A stretch of 64,000 bases of DNA. Origin: SCUN01 sp046598935 (lineage in GTDB: Bacteria; Acidobacteriota; Vicinamibacteria; Vicinamibacterales; SCN-69-37). Within the stretch, counting starts at the first letter, position 1. Each line of letters begins with the position of its first letter. Shown in pieces: positions 32,599-40,329 of this stretch. The stretch lies in the NCBI GenBank assembly GCA_046598935.1, contig JBKJHW010000046.1, forward strand, positions 1-64,000. Direction: 5' to 3'. The position numbers and the translations under genes were made by a program. The notes under the pieces were generated by a model that was given only the letters and a program-made list of their open reading frames with translations, was not told the DNA's origin and did not search any database.

Positions 32599-33771
32599 CT
32601 ATGAGCCGGATTTGGCGCGTTCGATCGCCTTCAGCAACATGTCGTCTCGGGCCGGGGCCGGCTCGCCAAATTCGATCGCGGGCTCTTCGACGTTCACATC
32701 GGGCTTCACGCCGCGCTCGAGGATCGGCGTGGGCTCCGCGTTGATGCTGTAGTAACGGCGATACGTCATCCACAGACCGTGGTTTTCGGGAAGCCGAACG
32801 AGGCGCTGTTCGGCGGCGAGCCCGGCCGTGCGTTCGCCGACCAGTTCCGCGCGCTTGTTGCCCGACAGCGCCGCCGCAAACACTTCTGCGGGTCCGGCGG
32901 TGCCGAAATCCTGCAAAACGACCACGCGCATCTTCAACGCGGAGGCTCCCGACATCGAGCCGATGTTTTCCTTCGCCGTGGCGTCCCGCCCGGCGCGCGT
33001 TGCGACCGTGCCCATGCCGATAAATACCTGTGCCGCTTTGATCGCTTCCTCGTACGCGCCGTCGGCGACGCCGCGGATGTCGATCACGAGCGCCTTCGCG
33101 CCGGCCTTCTGCATCGCCTCGGCCTGGCTGCGAAGCGCAGTCGAGGTGGCGCCTGCCGTCGAGAACGTCTGGAGGCGCACGACGCCGACCTGGTCGCGGA
33201 TCTCGGCCTTCACCGCATCGGTGAGCTTCTCGCGCACGAGCGAAACTTCGTGCGGCTCGGCCGCGTTCCCGCGAATGATCAGCACGCGAACGCTCGAGCC
33301 GACGGCGCCGCGCAGGAGCCGCGTGCCCGTAAACGCCGACATGTCGCGCGTCGGCGTGTTGTCGATCGCGCGCACGAAATCGCCGCTGCGGATGCCCGCG
33401 CGAGCCGCCGGCGAGCCGTCGCGAACGCCGAGCACGCGCAGGTAGAACTGCCGCGTCACCACGAGCCCCGTGTCGCCGTCGCCAAGCGGCGTCTTGTTGT
33501 CGATGAGCGCCACTTCCGCCGGCGGGAGATACGCGCTCGACGCGTCGAGGCCTTCCGCCAGCCCCCGCATCGCGCCGTCAAACACCTTGTCCGGATCGAC
33601 GTCCTCGACATACGCGCCGTTGACGAGCGACACGACATCTTCGAACACGCGAAGATGCTCGAACCCTTTTTGAGGAACCGCCGGCGACGCACCGATCAGG
33701 CCGCCGACCGCAGCCACGATGACGAGCGGGGTCGAGAGGGCGACAAGGAACCAGCGCGCTTTTGAGCTCAT
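32599..33771 (-). CDS. S41 (C-terminal processing peptidase)-like protein lacking the catalytic dyad
   Basis: A 390-residue exported or membrane-anchored protein. Signal anchor (ARWFLVALSTPLVIVAAVGGLIG), an N-terminal helical part, a PDZ domain (FYLRVLGVRDGSPAARAGIRSGDFVRAIDNTPTRD), then an S41 core. In CtpA-type enzymes the Ser sits in SASASE and the Lys in FGKG; here the positions read TAGPAEVFAAAL and ERTAGLAAEQ, so both Ser and Lys seem absent. It is probably a pseudoprotease that binds substrates or a partner. GGAG lies 7 nt before the ATG and a TAGAAT box 10 nt before it. Confidence 0.82.
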   Translation of the reverse strand: MSSKARWFLVALSTPLVIVAAVGGLIGASPAVPQKGFEHLRVFEDVVSLVNGAYVEDVDPDKVFDGAMRGLAEGLDASSAYLPPAEVALIDNKTPLGDGDTGLVVTRQFYLRVLGVRDGSPAARAGIRSGDFVRAIDNTPTRDMSAFTGTRLLRGAVGSSVRVLIIRGNAAEPHEVSLVREKLTDAVKAEIRDQVGVVRLQTFSTAGATSTALRSQAEAMQKAGAKALVIDIRGVADGAYEEAIKAAQVFIGMGTVATRAGRDATAKENIGSMSGASALKMRVVVLQDFGTAGPAEVFAAALSGNKRAELVGERTAGLAAEQRLVRLPENHGLWMTYRRYYSINAEPTPILERGVKPDVNVEEPAIEFGEPAPARDDMLLKAIERAKSGS

Positions 33772-33784
33772 GCCTGCTCCGATT

Positions 33785-35893
33785 CTACTGTTTCCACAAG
33801 GGCTTGCCGTCGATCGTCTTCGGAATCGGGACGCCGAAGTGCTGAAGGACAGTCGGGGCAATATCAATGATGTTGGGCGTGCTGGTTAGAATCGGGCGAT
33901 TTGTGATCAAGACACCGGCTGTCGTGGCGAAGTCATACCCGCCGTGGTCGCCCGACCACTTCTGGGTGTTGTTGTAGACGATCCCCTTTGGCGTGCCGCC
34001 CTGGGCGGTCTGCCACGACACGCGGTAGCCGTCCTCGAATCCCAACTGCAGGTCCGGCGCGTTGCCGATGTACTCGCCCGCATAGATATCGTCTCGCTTG
34101 TAGACGTTGCGGACGATGTGCTGCCTGGTGTCCGGATCGATAAGCCCGGCCTTCAGCGTGTTGACCATTTCATCGGCCAGCGCGACGTATTCGGCGCCGG
34201 GACTGACGATGCCCTCGCCCTCGCGCCCGCGCACGTTGAAATAGATCTGGCCGAGGCCCATCGCGTACGCGCGCGTCTTCGACCAGTCGACATTCTCCCA
34301 GAACGTGCCGCCGCCGAACAGGTCATCGAGCTTTCTGTCGCGCGATTCACCCTGGCCCTTGAGGACCATGTAGCCCTGCTCGACGAGCCAGGTGTTCACA
34401 TTCACGGCCTTGTTCCAGGAATGAAAGCCGTGGTCCGAGACGATCATGATTTCGGTGTCGGGGTCGAGATGCTCTCGGACCTCGGCGATGAAGTTGTCGG
34501 CGCGCCGATAAATTCTCAGGATCGAATCGCCATACTTCGCCGCGTCGGCGGCGTTGTAGAGCGGCGACGTCGTGTCGCGGTAGCGCCACATCATGTGCTG
34601 CACGCGATCGGTGGACTCGATCACGCCAACGAGCACGTCCCAGTTGCCTGCGGTGAGCCGGTTGAGAATGACCTGCGCGCGGTCGTCGAATGCCTTGTAG
34701 AGGTCGTCCATGAACGTCTTCTCGTCCATGCGCCCTTCGTTGAGCGGCCACGTGGCTTCGGCCCAGCCAAGCGTGCGGAACGGGCCGATCTTCTTGTAAA
34801 TCTTCTCGGCGAAGTCTTCGGGGTACGAGATCGGCGTCGGCGCGGCGTCCGGCCGGAAGTTCACCGGCGACACATACAGCTGGAGTTCGTTGCCCGCGTT
34901 CATGACGAGCAGCTGCACCATGCCGTGCACCCGCATCATGAAGTTGATGTCGAACCGCACGTTGACCCACTGGCTCCACTCCCCGGCCTTGAGCGTCATC
35001 TTCTCGCCGTTGAGATTGATGAGCGCCTGGTTCGTGCCGCGCGTCCACGTGATCGCGAGCGGCAGCGACGTGTGCTCCCTGGCTTTCAGCTCGCCGATGG
35101 CCGTGCGGTCCGCGTCCGAGAGCGAACTGCCTTTGTCATAGAGCGCGTCGATCTTTTTCTTGATGAGCGGATTCGGCGGGCCCTGCAGCTCGGTCTTCGC
35201 CGTTGTGCCGTCGAACGACAGACGCTTCAGAATGCCGCCGAATTCCGTGTCGCCTTCTTCGTAGCGGCTGAGGTCGGTCGCGAAGTAATAAAAGGTGCCC
35301 ATCGTGCCGCGAATGTCCGGCAGTGGGAGGCCTGACAACAGCTCGCCATTCGGCACCGTCTCCGGCGGAAAGGTCACCGGCACTGTGAGTATGCTCGCCG
35401 GCACTCCAGCCTTGCCCGCCGTGACCCAGAAACTCTCGCCGCCGCGGATCGACTCGACGCGCGGTCGCGCCACGGGAATGCCGTCGAGCCACGAGCTGCC
35501 GGGCAGGCTGCGGATAAATCGCACCTCAGCGAGCGATCGCGCGGGGATGCGGCGCACCATGCCGAGATCGAGCACGTAGTTCGATGTGTCGCGAATCAGA
35601 AAATCGTAGATGTTGTGTTTGCCCGGGTTGACGCCAGTGGCAAACGAGGCCCACGCTGTCGGCGACTCGGCCGACACCGTCGTCCCGAGATCATAGAGCC
35701 CGCCGCGCTCGGCGAGCTTCTTCATGTTGGGCAACTGGCCTTGCGCCATGAACTCGCGGACCAGATCCGGGTCCATGCCGTCGAATCCGAGAATAACGAG
35801 CTTGTTCTTACCCGTGTGCGCGGGAACTTTGTTCCCGCCGCATGCGGCCAGCGCCGCGGCTGCCAGCGCGATGAAAACGAACGCCCTTTTCAT
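33785..35893 (-). CDS. Alkaline-phosphatase-superfamily (type I phosphodiesterase) lipoprotein
   Basis: A 702-residue exported enzyme. MKRAFVFIALAAAALAACGG has the lipobox LAAC. The core matches the nucleotide pyrophosphatase/phosphodiesterase branch of alkaline phosphatases: VILGFDGMDPDLVREF (first metal Asp), TVSAESPTAWASFATGVNPGKHNIYDF (nucleophile Thr/Ser region), IESTDRVQHMMWRY, EIMIVSDHGFHSW (metal Asp-His) and a later GDHGGYD His. The substrate is unknown. The frame continues upstream through the palindrome at 35899-35969; the signal peptide places the start at 35893. It follows the S41-like gene by 13 nt downstream. Confidence 0.88.
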   Translation of the reverse strand: MKRAFVFIALAAAALAACGGNKVPAHTGKNKLVILGFDGMDPDLVREFMAQGQLPNMKKLAERGGLYDLGTTVSAESPTAWASFATGVNPGKHNIYDFLIRDTSNYVLDLGMVRRIPARSLAEVRFIRSLPGSSWLDGIPVARPRVESIRGGESFWVTAGKAGVPASILTVPVTFPPETVPNGELLSGLPLPDIRGTMGTFYYFATDLSRYEEGDTEFGGILKRLSFDGTTAKTELQGPPNPLIKKKIDALYDKGSSLSDADRTAIGELKAREHTSLPLAITWTRGTNQALINLNGEKMTLKAGEWSQWVNVRFDINFMMRVHGMVQLLVMNAGNELQLYVSPVNFRPDAAPTPISYPEDFAEKIYKKIGPFRTLGWAEATWPLNEGRMDEKTFMDDLYKAFDDRAQVILNRLTAGNWDVLVGVIESTDRVQHMMWRYRDTTSPLYNAADAAKYGDSILRIYRRADNFIAEVREHLDPDTEIMIVSDHGFHSWNKAVNVNTWLVEQGYMVLKGQGESRDRKLDDLFGGGTFWENVDWSKTRAYAMGLGQIYFNVRGREGEGIVSPGAEYVALADEMVNTLKAGLIDPDTRQHIVRNVYKRDDIYAGEYIGNAPDLQLGFEDGYRVSWQTAQGGTPKGIVYNNTQKWSGDHGGYDFATTAGVLITNRPILTSTPNIIDIAPTVLQHFGVPIPKTIDGKPLWKQ

Positions 35894-35898
35894 GGAGG

Positions 35899-35969
35899 AA
35901 GAATAAACGACATCGGGTGTCGTTTTCGCCCGCATTCCTCGAAAACGACACCCGATGTCGTTTATTCTT
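35899..35969. repeat. Palindromic element, second copy, between divergent genes
   Basis: Two perfect 30-nt inverted arms (35899-35928, 35940-35969) around an 11-nt loop, with the core CGACATCGGGTGTCG as in 27998-28066. Both outer ends read TTTATTCTT outward, giving a TATTCT box 6 nt before the phosphodiesterase ATG and 7 nt before the ruvX GTG. The element may therefore be the divergent promoter region of both genes. Confidence 0.95.
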
Positions 35970-35975
35970 TTCGCT

Positions 35976-36413
35976 GTGAGATTTGTCGGCATTGATTACG
36001 GCAATCGGCGTGTCGGGCTCGCGATTTCGGACGCGACCGCCATGCTCGCGCGGCCCTGGCAGGTCGTCACAACCGACGAGCCCGACCCTGCGAATTCCGC
36101 CGCGATGATCGCCGACCTGATGCCGCGCCTTGTGATCGACGATGACGGCCTCGACGGGATCGTCGTCGGGCTGCCGCGCCGGCTGGACGGCAGCGACAAC
36201 GCGCAGACGCCGAACGCGCGGCTCTTTGGCGAGGCGTTGGAAGTCATCACGGGGATTCCGGTGACGTTTCAGGACGAGCGGCTCACGAGCGTCGAGGCCG
36301 AGGCGCAGCTGGCCACGCGCGAGAAGGACTGGAAGAAGCGCAAGCTGCAGATCGACGCGGTCGCCGCGGCCATCATGCTGCAGGATTTTCTCGACGCGCG
36401 AGTCCGCGGCTGA
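35976..36413 (+). CDS. ruvX: Putative pre-16S rRNA nuclease / Holliday junction resolvase YqgF
   Basis: A 145-residue RNase H-like protein: VRFVGIDYGNRRVGLAISD (first catalytic Asp), VVGLPRRLDGSDN, VTFQDERLTSVEAE and QIDAVAAAIMLQDFL (last Asp). YqgF trims the 5' end of 16S rRNA and is also described as a resolvase. GTG 35976 matches family N-termini; the ATG at 35955 lies inside the palindrome and would add seven residues. Its TGA overlaps the mltG ATG by one base. Confidence 0.92.
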   Translation: MRFVGIDYGNRRVGLAISDATAMLARPWQVVTTDEPDPANSAAMIADLMPRLVIDDDGLDGIVVGLPRRLDGSDNAQTPNARLFGEALEVITGIPVTFQDERLTSVEAEAQLATREKDWKKRKLQIDAVAAAIMLQDFLDARVRG

Positions 36414-37414
36414 TGCTGCGCAGACTCACACTGCTCGCCGTCGTGCTGTGTGTGTGCGGCGCCGGCGGCGCGTGGTGGGCGTGGAGTCAGTTCGACACGC
36501 CGTACCGCGGTTATTCCGATCCTGAAGTGTTTGTCGACCTGCCCACGGGCTCGTCAACGGCGGATATCGCCGGACGGCTTTCGGCGATGGGCGTCGTTCG
36601 CGATCCGCTGATGTTCCGGCTCGCGGTTCGGGCGGCGAAGGCCGACCGGCACTTACAGGCCGGCGAGTACCGCTTCTTCGACGCGTCGTCGCCGAATCAA
36701 ATCATCTCGCGGCTTCGTCGGGGCGACACGTTCAGCCACACCGTCACATTCCCGGAGGGTCTGACGATTCGCGAGATGGGCGCGATTTTTGAGCGCGAAG
36801 GGCTCGGCACCGCGCAGGAGTTCATACGCGCGGCGGCGGATCGAGCGTTGATCGCCGATCTGGATCCGGCCGCGAAGAACCTCGAAGGCTTTCTTTTTCC
36901 GAGCACATATTCGCTGCCGCGCCGCGCAGGCGCCGCCGGCTTCGTGCGCGCGATGGTCAAGGAATTCAGAAACAATATTTCGGCCGAGCCTCTGCCCGAC
37001 GGCATCGCATCGTTGCGCGATCTCGTCACGCTCGCGTCGATCATCGAGAAGGAAACTGGAAACTCCGCGGAACGCGCGACCGTTGCCGCCGTGTACCACA
37101 ATCGCCTGAGGATCGGCATGCCGCTGCAGTGCGATCCGACGGTGATCTACGCGATGATGCTGCGCGGGCGCTGGGACGGCAATATCCGCAAGCGCGATCT
37201 GCAGATCGATTCGCCGTACAACACCTACAGGTACCCGGGGCTGCCGCCGGGCCCGATCGCCTCACCGGGCCGCGCGACGCTCGATGCCGCGCGACGTCCG
37301 GCCGACGTGAACTATCTCTATTTCGTCAGCCGCAACGACGGCACGCATGTGTTCGCGCGGACGCTCGACGAACACAATCGAAACGTCCGCGCTTTCCAGA
37401 GATTAAGGAATTAA
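36413..37414 (+). CDS. mltG: Endolytic transglycosylase MltG
   Basis: A 333-residue inner-membrane enzyme that cuts nascent glycan strands and sets their length. One N-terminal transmembrane helix (LTLLAVVLCVCGAGGAWWAW), a LysM-like part, then the YceG core: FPEGLTIREMGAIFE, LEGFLFPSTYSLPR and LASIIEKETGNSAERATVAAVYHNRL with the catalytic Glu in EKET, and QCDPTVIYA. Coupled to ruvX as in many bacteria. Its TAA stop lies inside the palindrome at 37411-37451. Confidence 0.95.
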   Translation: MLRRLTLLAVVLCVCGAGGAWWAWSQFDTPYRGYSDPEVFVDLPTGSSTADIAGRLSAMGVVRDPLMFRLAVRAAKADRHLQAGEYRFFDASSPNQIISRLRRGDTFSHTVTFPEGLTIREMGAIFEREGLGTAQEFIRAAADRALIADLDPAAKNLEGFLFPSTYSLPRRAGAAGFVRAMVKEFRNNISAEPLPDGIASLRDLVTLASIIEKETGNSAERATVAAVYHNRLRIGMPLQCDPTVIYAMMLRGRWDGNIRKRDLQIDSPYNTYRYPGLPPGPIASPGRATLDAARRPADVNYLYFVSRNDGTHVFARTLDEHNRNVRAFQRLRN

Positions 37415-37451
37415 AGTCGGGAGTTAATTTGTAATTAACTCCCGACTTTAA
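37411..37451. repeat. Palindromic element, core GTCGGGAGTTAATT
   Basis: Perfect 19-nt arms (TTAAAGTCGGGAGTTAATT, 37411-37429, and its complement 37433-37451) with a 3-nt spacer. It overlaps the mltG stop and may terminate transcription from both sides. Confidence 0.95.
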
Positions 37452-37525
37452 TTGTTTCCAGTACGCTCGCCGCGCCAGCCGGATGGCTGGAAAAGACCAA
37501 GAAAGAGCAATTAGCGGCAATTAAT

Positions 37526-37556
37526 GTCGGGAGTTAATTGGCAATCAACTCCCGAC
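37526..37556. repeat. Second GTCGGGAGTTAATT palindrome between mltG and nadK
   Basis: GTCGGGAGTTAATTG and CAATCAACTCCCGAC, one-base spacer, one mismatch. The 74 bp between the two copies contain a CCAGCC/GGCTGG hairpin and nothing else that I can identify. Confidence 0.9.
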
Positions 37557-37581
37557 TTTCTCTTCCTGGGTTAACCGGCGG

Positions 37582-38403
37582 CTAGCCCCAGTGCAGCTTT
37601 TCGCGAAGCATGTCGAAGTGGCTCCGGGCCGACACCCGCACGAGCCTGAGCGCGCGCGGCGCCCGCGCCACCGTCACGACGTCCCCGTCCTCGAGCTCGA
37701 CGCCGAACTGGCCGTCGAAGGTCGCGACGATGTCGGACTGCGGATCGATCTCCGGCGTGAGCGAAACCGTCGCCGTCGCCGGCAGCACGACCGGCCGATG
37801 ACTGAGCGCGTGCGGAGCGATCGGCGTCAGCAACATCGCGTCCACCGTCGGCATCACGATCGGGCCGCCGGCCGAGAGGTTGTACGCTGTCGAGCCGGTC
37901 GCCGTGGCGATGATCACGCCGTCCGCTTTGATGTGCGTCACCGGCTGCGCGTCCACCGCGACGTCCACTTCGATCATGCGCGACAGTTTGCCGCGCGTGA
38001 CGACGATGTCGTTGAGAGCGAGACGGTCGGCGATCGCGCGTCCGCCGCGAATCACCTTGCCCTGAAGCATCAGCCGCTCTTCGGTGCGCGACTTGCCGTC
38101 GAGCACCGCTTCGAGGGCGCCGAGCATGTCGGCCCTGCCGACTTCGGTGAGAAAACCGAGCCGGCCGAGGTTCACGCCGAGCACGGGAATGTCGAGGCCG
38201 GCGGCGGCGATCGACTGCGCGGCGCCGAGCAGCGTGCCGTCGCCGCCGAACGCGACGATCAGCTCGAGATCGGGCGTGAGCGTGCTGGTGCGTTCAAGCA
38301 ACTCGACCGGGCGGCCGCGCTTCGTCAGCCACAATGCGGCTTCGCGCTGCGCGTCGGCAGCGTCTTGTGATTCTTCGCGAGCGATCAGGCCAATGCCAGG
38401 CAC
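37582..38403 (-). CDS. nadK: NAD kinase
   Basis: A 273-residue enzyme that makes NADP from NAD. The GGDGT motif is in LIVAFGGDGTLLGAAQ, followed by PVLGVNLGRLGFLTEV, LNDIVVTRG, KADGVIIATATGSTAYNLSAGGPIVMP and IAPHALSHRPVVLP, all family landmarks. GTG start at 38403 inside the end of tlyA (19-nt overlap), so translation is probably coupled. The downstream side is closed by the paired palindromes. Confidence 0.95.
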   Translation of the reverse strand: MPGIGLIAREESQDAADAQREAALWLTKRGRPVELLERTSTLTPDLELIVAFGGDGTLLGAAQSIAAAGLDIPVLGVNLGRLGFLTEVGRADMLGALEAVLDGKSRTEERLMLQGKVIRGGRAIADRLALNDIVVTRGKLSRMIEVDVAVDAQPVTHIKADGVIIATATGSTAYNLSAGGPIVMPTVDAMLLTPIAPHALSHRPVVLPATATVSLTPEIDPQSDIVATFDGQFGVELEDGDVVTVARAPRALRLVRVSARSHFDMLREKLHWG

Positions 38404-39137
38404 AGTAGGAATTCCTTGTTGCCCTCGGCGCCTTCGATCGGCGAGGGCGCCAGGCCAACGCGTTTCAATCCTACCGCAGCGGCCGCGCGCGTCACGTCCT
38501 CAACGACACGCGTGTGCACAGCCGGATCCCGCACGATCCCGCCCTTGCCGACGTCGTCTCTGCCGGCCTCGAACTGCGGCTTGACCAGCGCGACCACCCG
38601 GCCTCCGGGCGCCAGCAGCGCCGGCACGACCGGAAGAATGTGGGCGAGCGAGATGAACGACACGTCGATCGTCACGATGTTGAACTCGCGCGCGTCGTCC
38701 GGCAGCTGCGCGGGCCCGAGGTAGCGCGCGTTGACGTGCTCGAGCACGATGACGCGCGCATCGGTGCGCAGCTTCCAGTCGATCTGGTTGTGGCCGACGT
38801 CGAGCGCGACGACCCGCGACGCGCCGTGATGGAGGAGCACATCGGTGAAGCCGCCGGTCGAGGCGCCGATATCGAGCGCCACGGCGCCCGTCACATCGAC
38901 GCCGAACGTCTCGAGCGCGTGCGCGAGCTTCAAGCCGCCGCGGCTGACCCATGGGTGATCCGGCGCCTTGAGCTGAATCTCATCGGCATCATCAACGGGC
39001 GTGCCGGCTTTCGAGGACGGCTTACCGTTGACGGTGACTTGATTCGCGAGAATCAATGCCTGCGCGCGCTCGCGCGACATGGCCAGACCGCGAGCGACAA
39101 GCGCGACGTCGAGACGGTTACGTGCCAAGAGCTTCAA
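38385..39137 (-). CDS. tlyA: TlyA-family rRNA 2'-O-methyltransferase
   Basis: A 250-residue protein with an N-terminal S4 domain (RLDVALVARGLAMSRERAQALILANQVTVNG) and a FtsJ-like methyltransferase: WVSRGGLKLAHAL, ALDIGASTGGFTDVLLHHGA (SAM loop), ALDVGHNQIDWKLR, TIDVSFISL and VKPQFEAGRDDVGKGGIVRD. TlyA methylates 16S/23S rRNA in mycobacteria. TTG 39137 is used; a TTG at 39128 preceded by AAGG is also possible. Confidence 0.93.
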   Translation of the reverse strand: MKLLARNRLDVALVARGLAMSRERAQALILANQVTVNGKPSSKAGTPVDDADEIQLKAPDHPWVSRGGLKLAHALETFGVDVTGAVALDIGASTGGFTDVLLHHGASRVVALDVGHNQIDWKLRTDARVIVLEHVNARYLGPAQLPDDAREFNIVTIDVSFISLAHILPVVPALLAPGGRVVALVKPQFEAGRDDVGKGGIVRDPAVHTRVVEDVTRAAAAVGLKRVGLAPSPIEGAEGNKEFLLCLALA

Positions 39138-39175
39138 CCTTGGAGGGCCATGGAGGGCCGTGGAGACTCAAGTGA

Positions 39176-40087
39176 TTAGCTCTTGCGTGCAATCGTCCAC
39201 TCGGCGATCTCCGGCAAGCGCCCGTCGAGTTTGGCTTCAGCCAGGATCTGTTTCGCGCGATCGATGCATGCGACGGCCTGTCCGCGGGCACCGTCGACGC
39301 CGAAGCGCGACACGAACGTCGGCTTGTCGCCGGCCGCGTCTTTCCCGGCCGTCTTGCCGAGGTCTTCGCTCGACCCTTCGACGTCGAGCACGTCATCCAT
39401 GATCTGAAATGCGAGGCCGACATTGGTCGCGTAGCGGACAACAGCTTTCTCGGTGGCCTCGTCTCCGCCTGAGAGAATTGCGCCGATCTGCGCGGCTGCG
39501 CGGATGAGCGCGGCGGTTTTACGGTCGTGCATGAGGTTGAGTTCTTTGTCGGTCAGCGGCGTGGCCGGGAAACTCGGCACGCGGCCCGCAGCCACCAGAT
39601 CGACCGCCTGCCCGCCGACCATGCCGTCGGCGCCCGCGGCATGCGCGAGTACGCGCGTGGCTCTAAGCGCGGCTTCGGCCGGCTGCGCCGAAGCGATCAG
39701 GAAAAACGCCTGCGTGAGAAGGCCGTCGCCGGCCAGCACGGCAAGGCCGTCGCCATGGATGACATGCGTCGTCGGCCGGCCGCGGCGAAGGATGTCGTCG
39801 TCCATCGCCGGCAGGTCGTCGTGCACGAGTGAATAGGTGTGGACGTATTCGAGCGCGCACGCGCCAGGCAGCGTATTGGTGATCGCGTCGTCGAGCGAGC
39901 CGCCGTCGCGGGCGGTGACGGCTTCAGCGGTTGCCAGCGCGAGCACGGGGCGGAATCGCTTGCCGCCCGCCAGCAGGGCGTACTTCATGGCGGCGATGAT
40001 CGGGAGCGGCGCGCTTTCGGGGAGCCGCTGCTCGAGTGTCGCGTTGACGCTGGTGCGCAACGCATCCAGTGTCCGGAACATCGTCAC
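39176..40087 (-). CDS. ispA: Short-chain polyprenyl diphosphate synthase
   Basis: A 303-residue trans-prenyltransferase that condenses IPP with allylic diphosphates. First Asp-rich motif DDLPAMDDD preceded by YSLVHDD, second motif DDVLDVEG, plus GGKRFRPVL near the N-terminus; the DDLPAMDDD spacing with two extra residues is typical of bacterial FPP/GGPP synthases. GTG start overlaps the xseB stop (GTGA). The xseB-ispA pairing is common in bacteria. Confidence 0.93.
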   Translation of the reverse strand: MTMFRTLDALRTSVNATLEQRLPESAPLPIIAAMKYALLAGGKRFRPVLALATAEAVTARDGGSLDDAITNTLPGACALEYVHTYSLVHDDLPAMDDDILRRGRPTTHVIHGDGLAVLAGDGLLTQAFFLIASAQPAEAALRATRVLAHAAGADGMVGGQAVDLVAAGRVPSFPATPLTDKELNLMHDRKTAALIRAAAQIGAILSGGDEATEKAVVRYATNVGLAFQIMDDVLDVEGSSEDLGKTAGKDAAGDKPTFVSRFGVDGARGQAVACIDRAKQILAEAKLDGRLPEIAEWTIARKS

Positions 40088-40329
40088 TCTTTGTCGGCGA
40101 GCGTGGCGGCGTTCTTGAGCTCGCCGCGGTCGGTCAGCACTTCGATGCGGCGCTGCGCCTCGCCGAGTTGCGCGTGGCAGAAGCGGGATAGCTCGACGCC
40201 GCGCTCGAAGAGGGCGAGGGATTTGTCGAGCGCGAGGTCGCCGTCCTCGAGCTGTTTGACGATTTTCTCCAGCTCGGCGATTGCGCTTTCGAAATCCTTG
40301 ATTCTGGGTGGTGTTGGGGTCTCAGCCAT
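40084..40329 (-). CDS. xseB: Exonuclease VII small subunit
   Basis: An 81-residue helical protein: DFESAIAELEKIVKQLEDGDLALDKSLALFERGVELSRFCHAQLGEAQRRIEVL, the XseB signature. It joins XseA to degrade single-stranded DNA. Overlaps xseA by 8 nt and ispA by 4 nt. Confidence 0.95.
   Translation of the reverse strand: MAETPTPPRIKDFESAIAELEKIVKQLEDGDLALDKSLALFERGVELSRFCHAQLGEAQRRIEVLTDRGELKNAATLADKE

Noticed and set aside
32408..32773. 121-codon minus-strand frame overlapping the S41 3' end
   Set aside because: Frame-shifted shadow of the S41 gene; no start context or family similarity.
37411..37560. Ends of an insertion sequence
   Set aside because: The 75 bp between the two palindromes cannot encode a transposase and no target duplication is evident.
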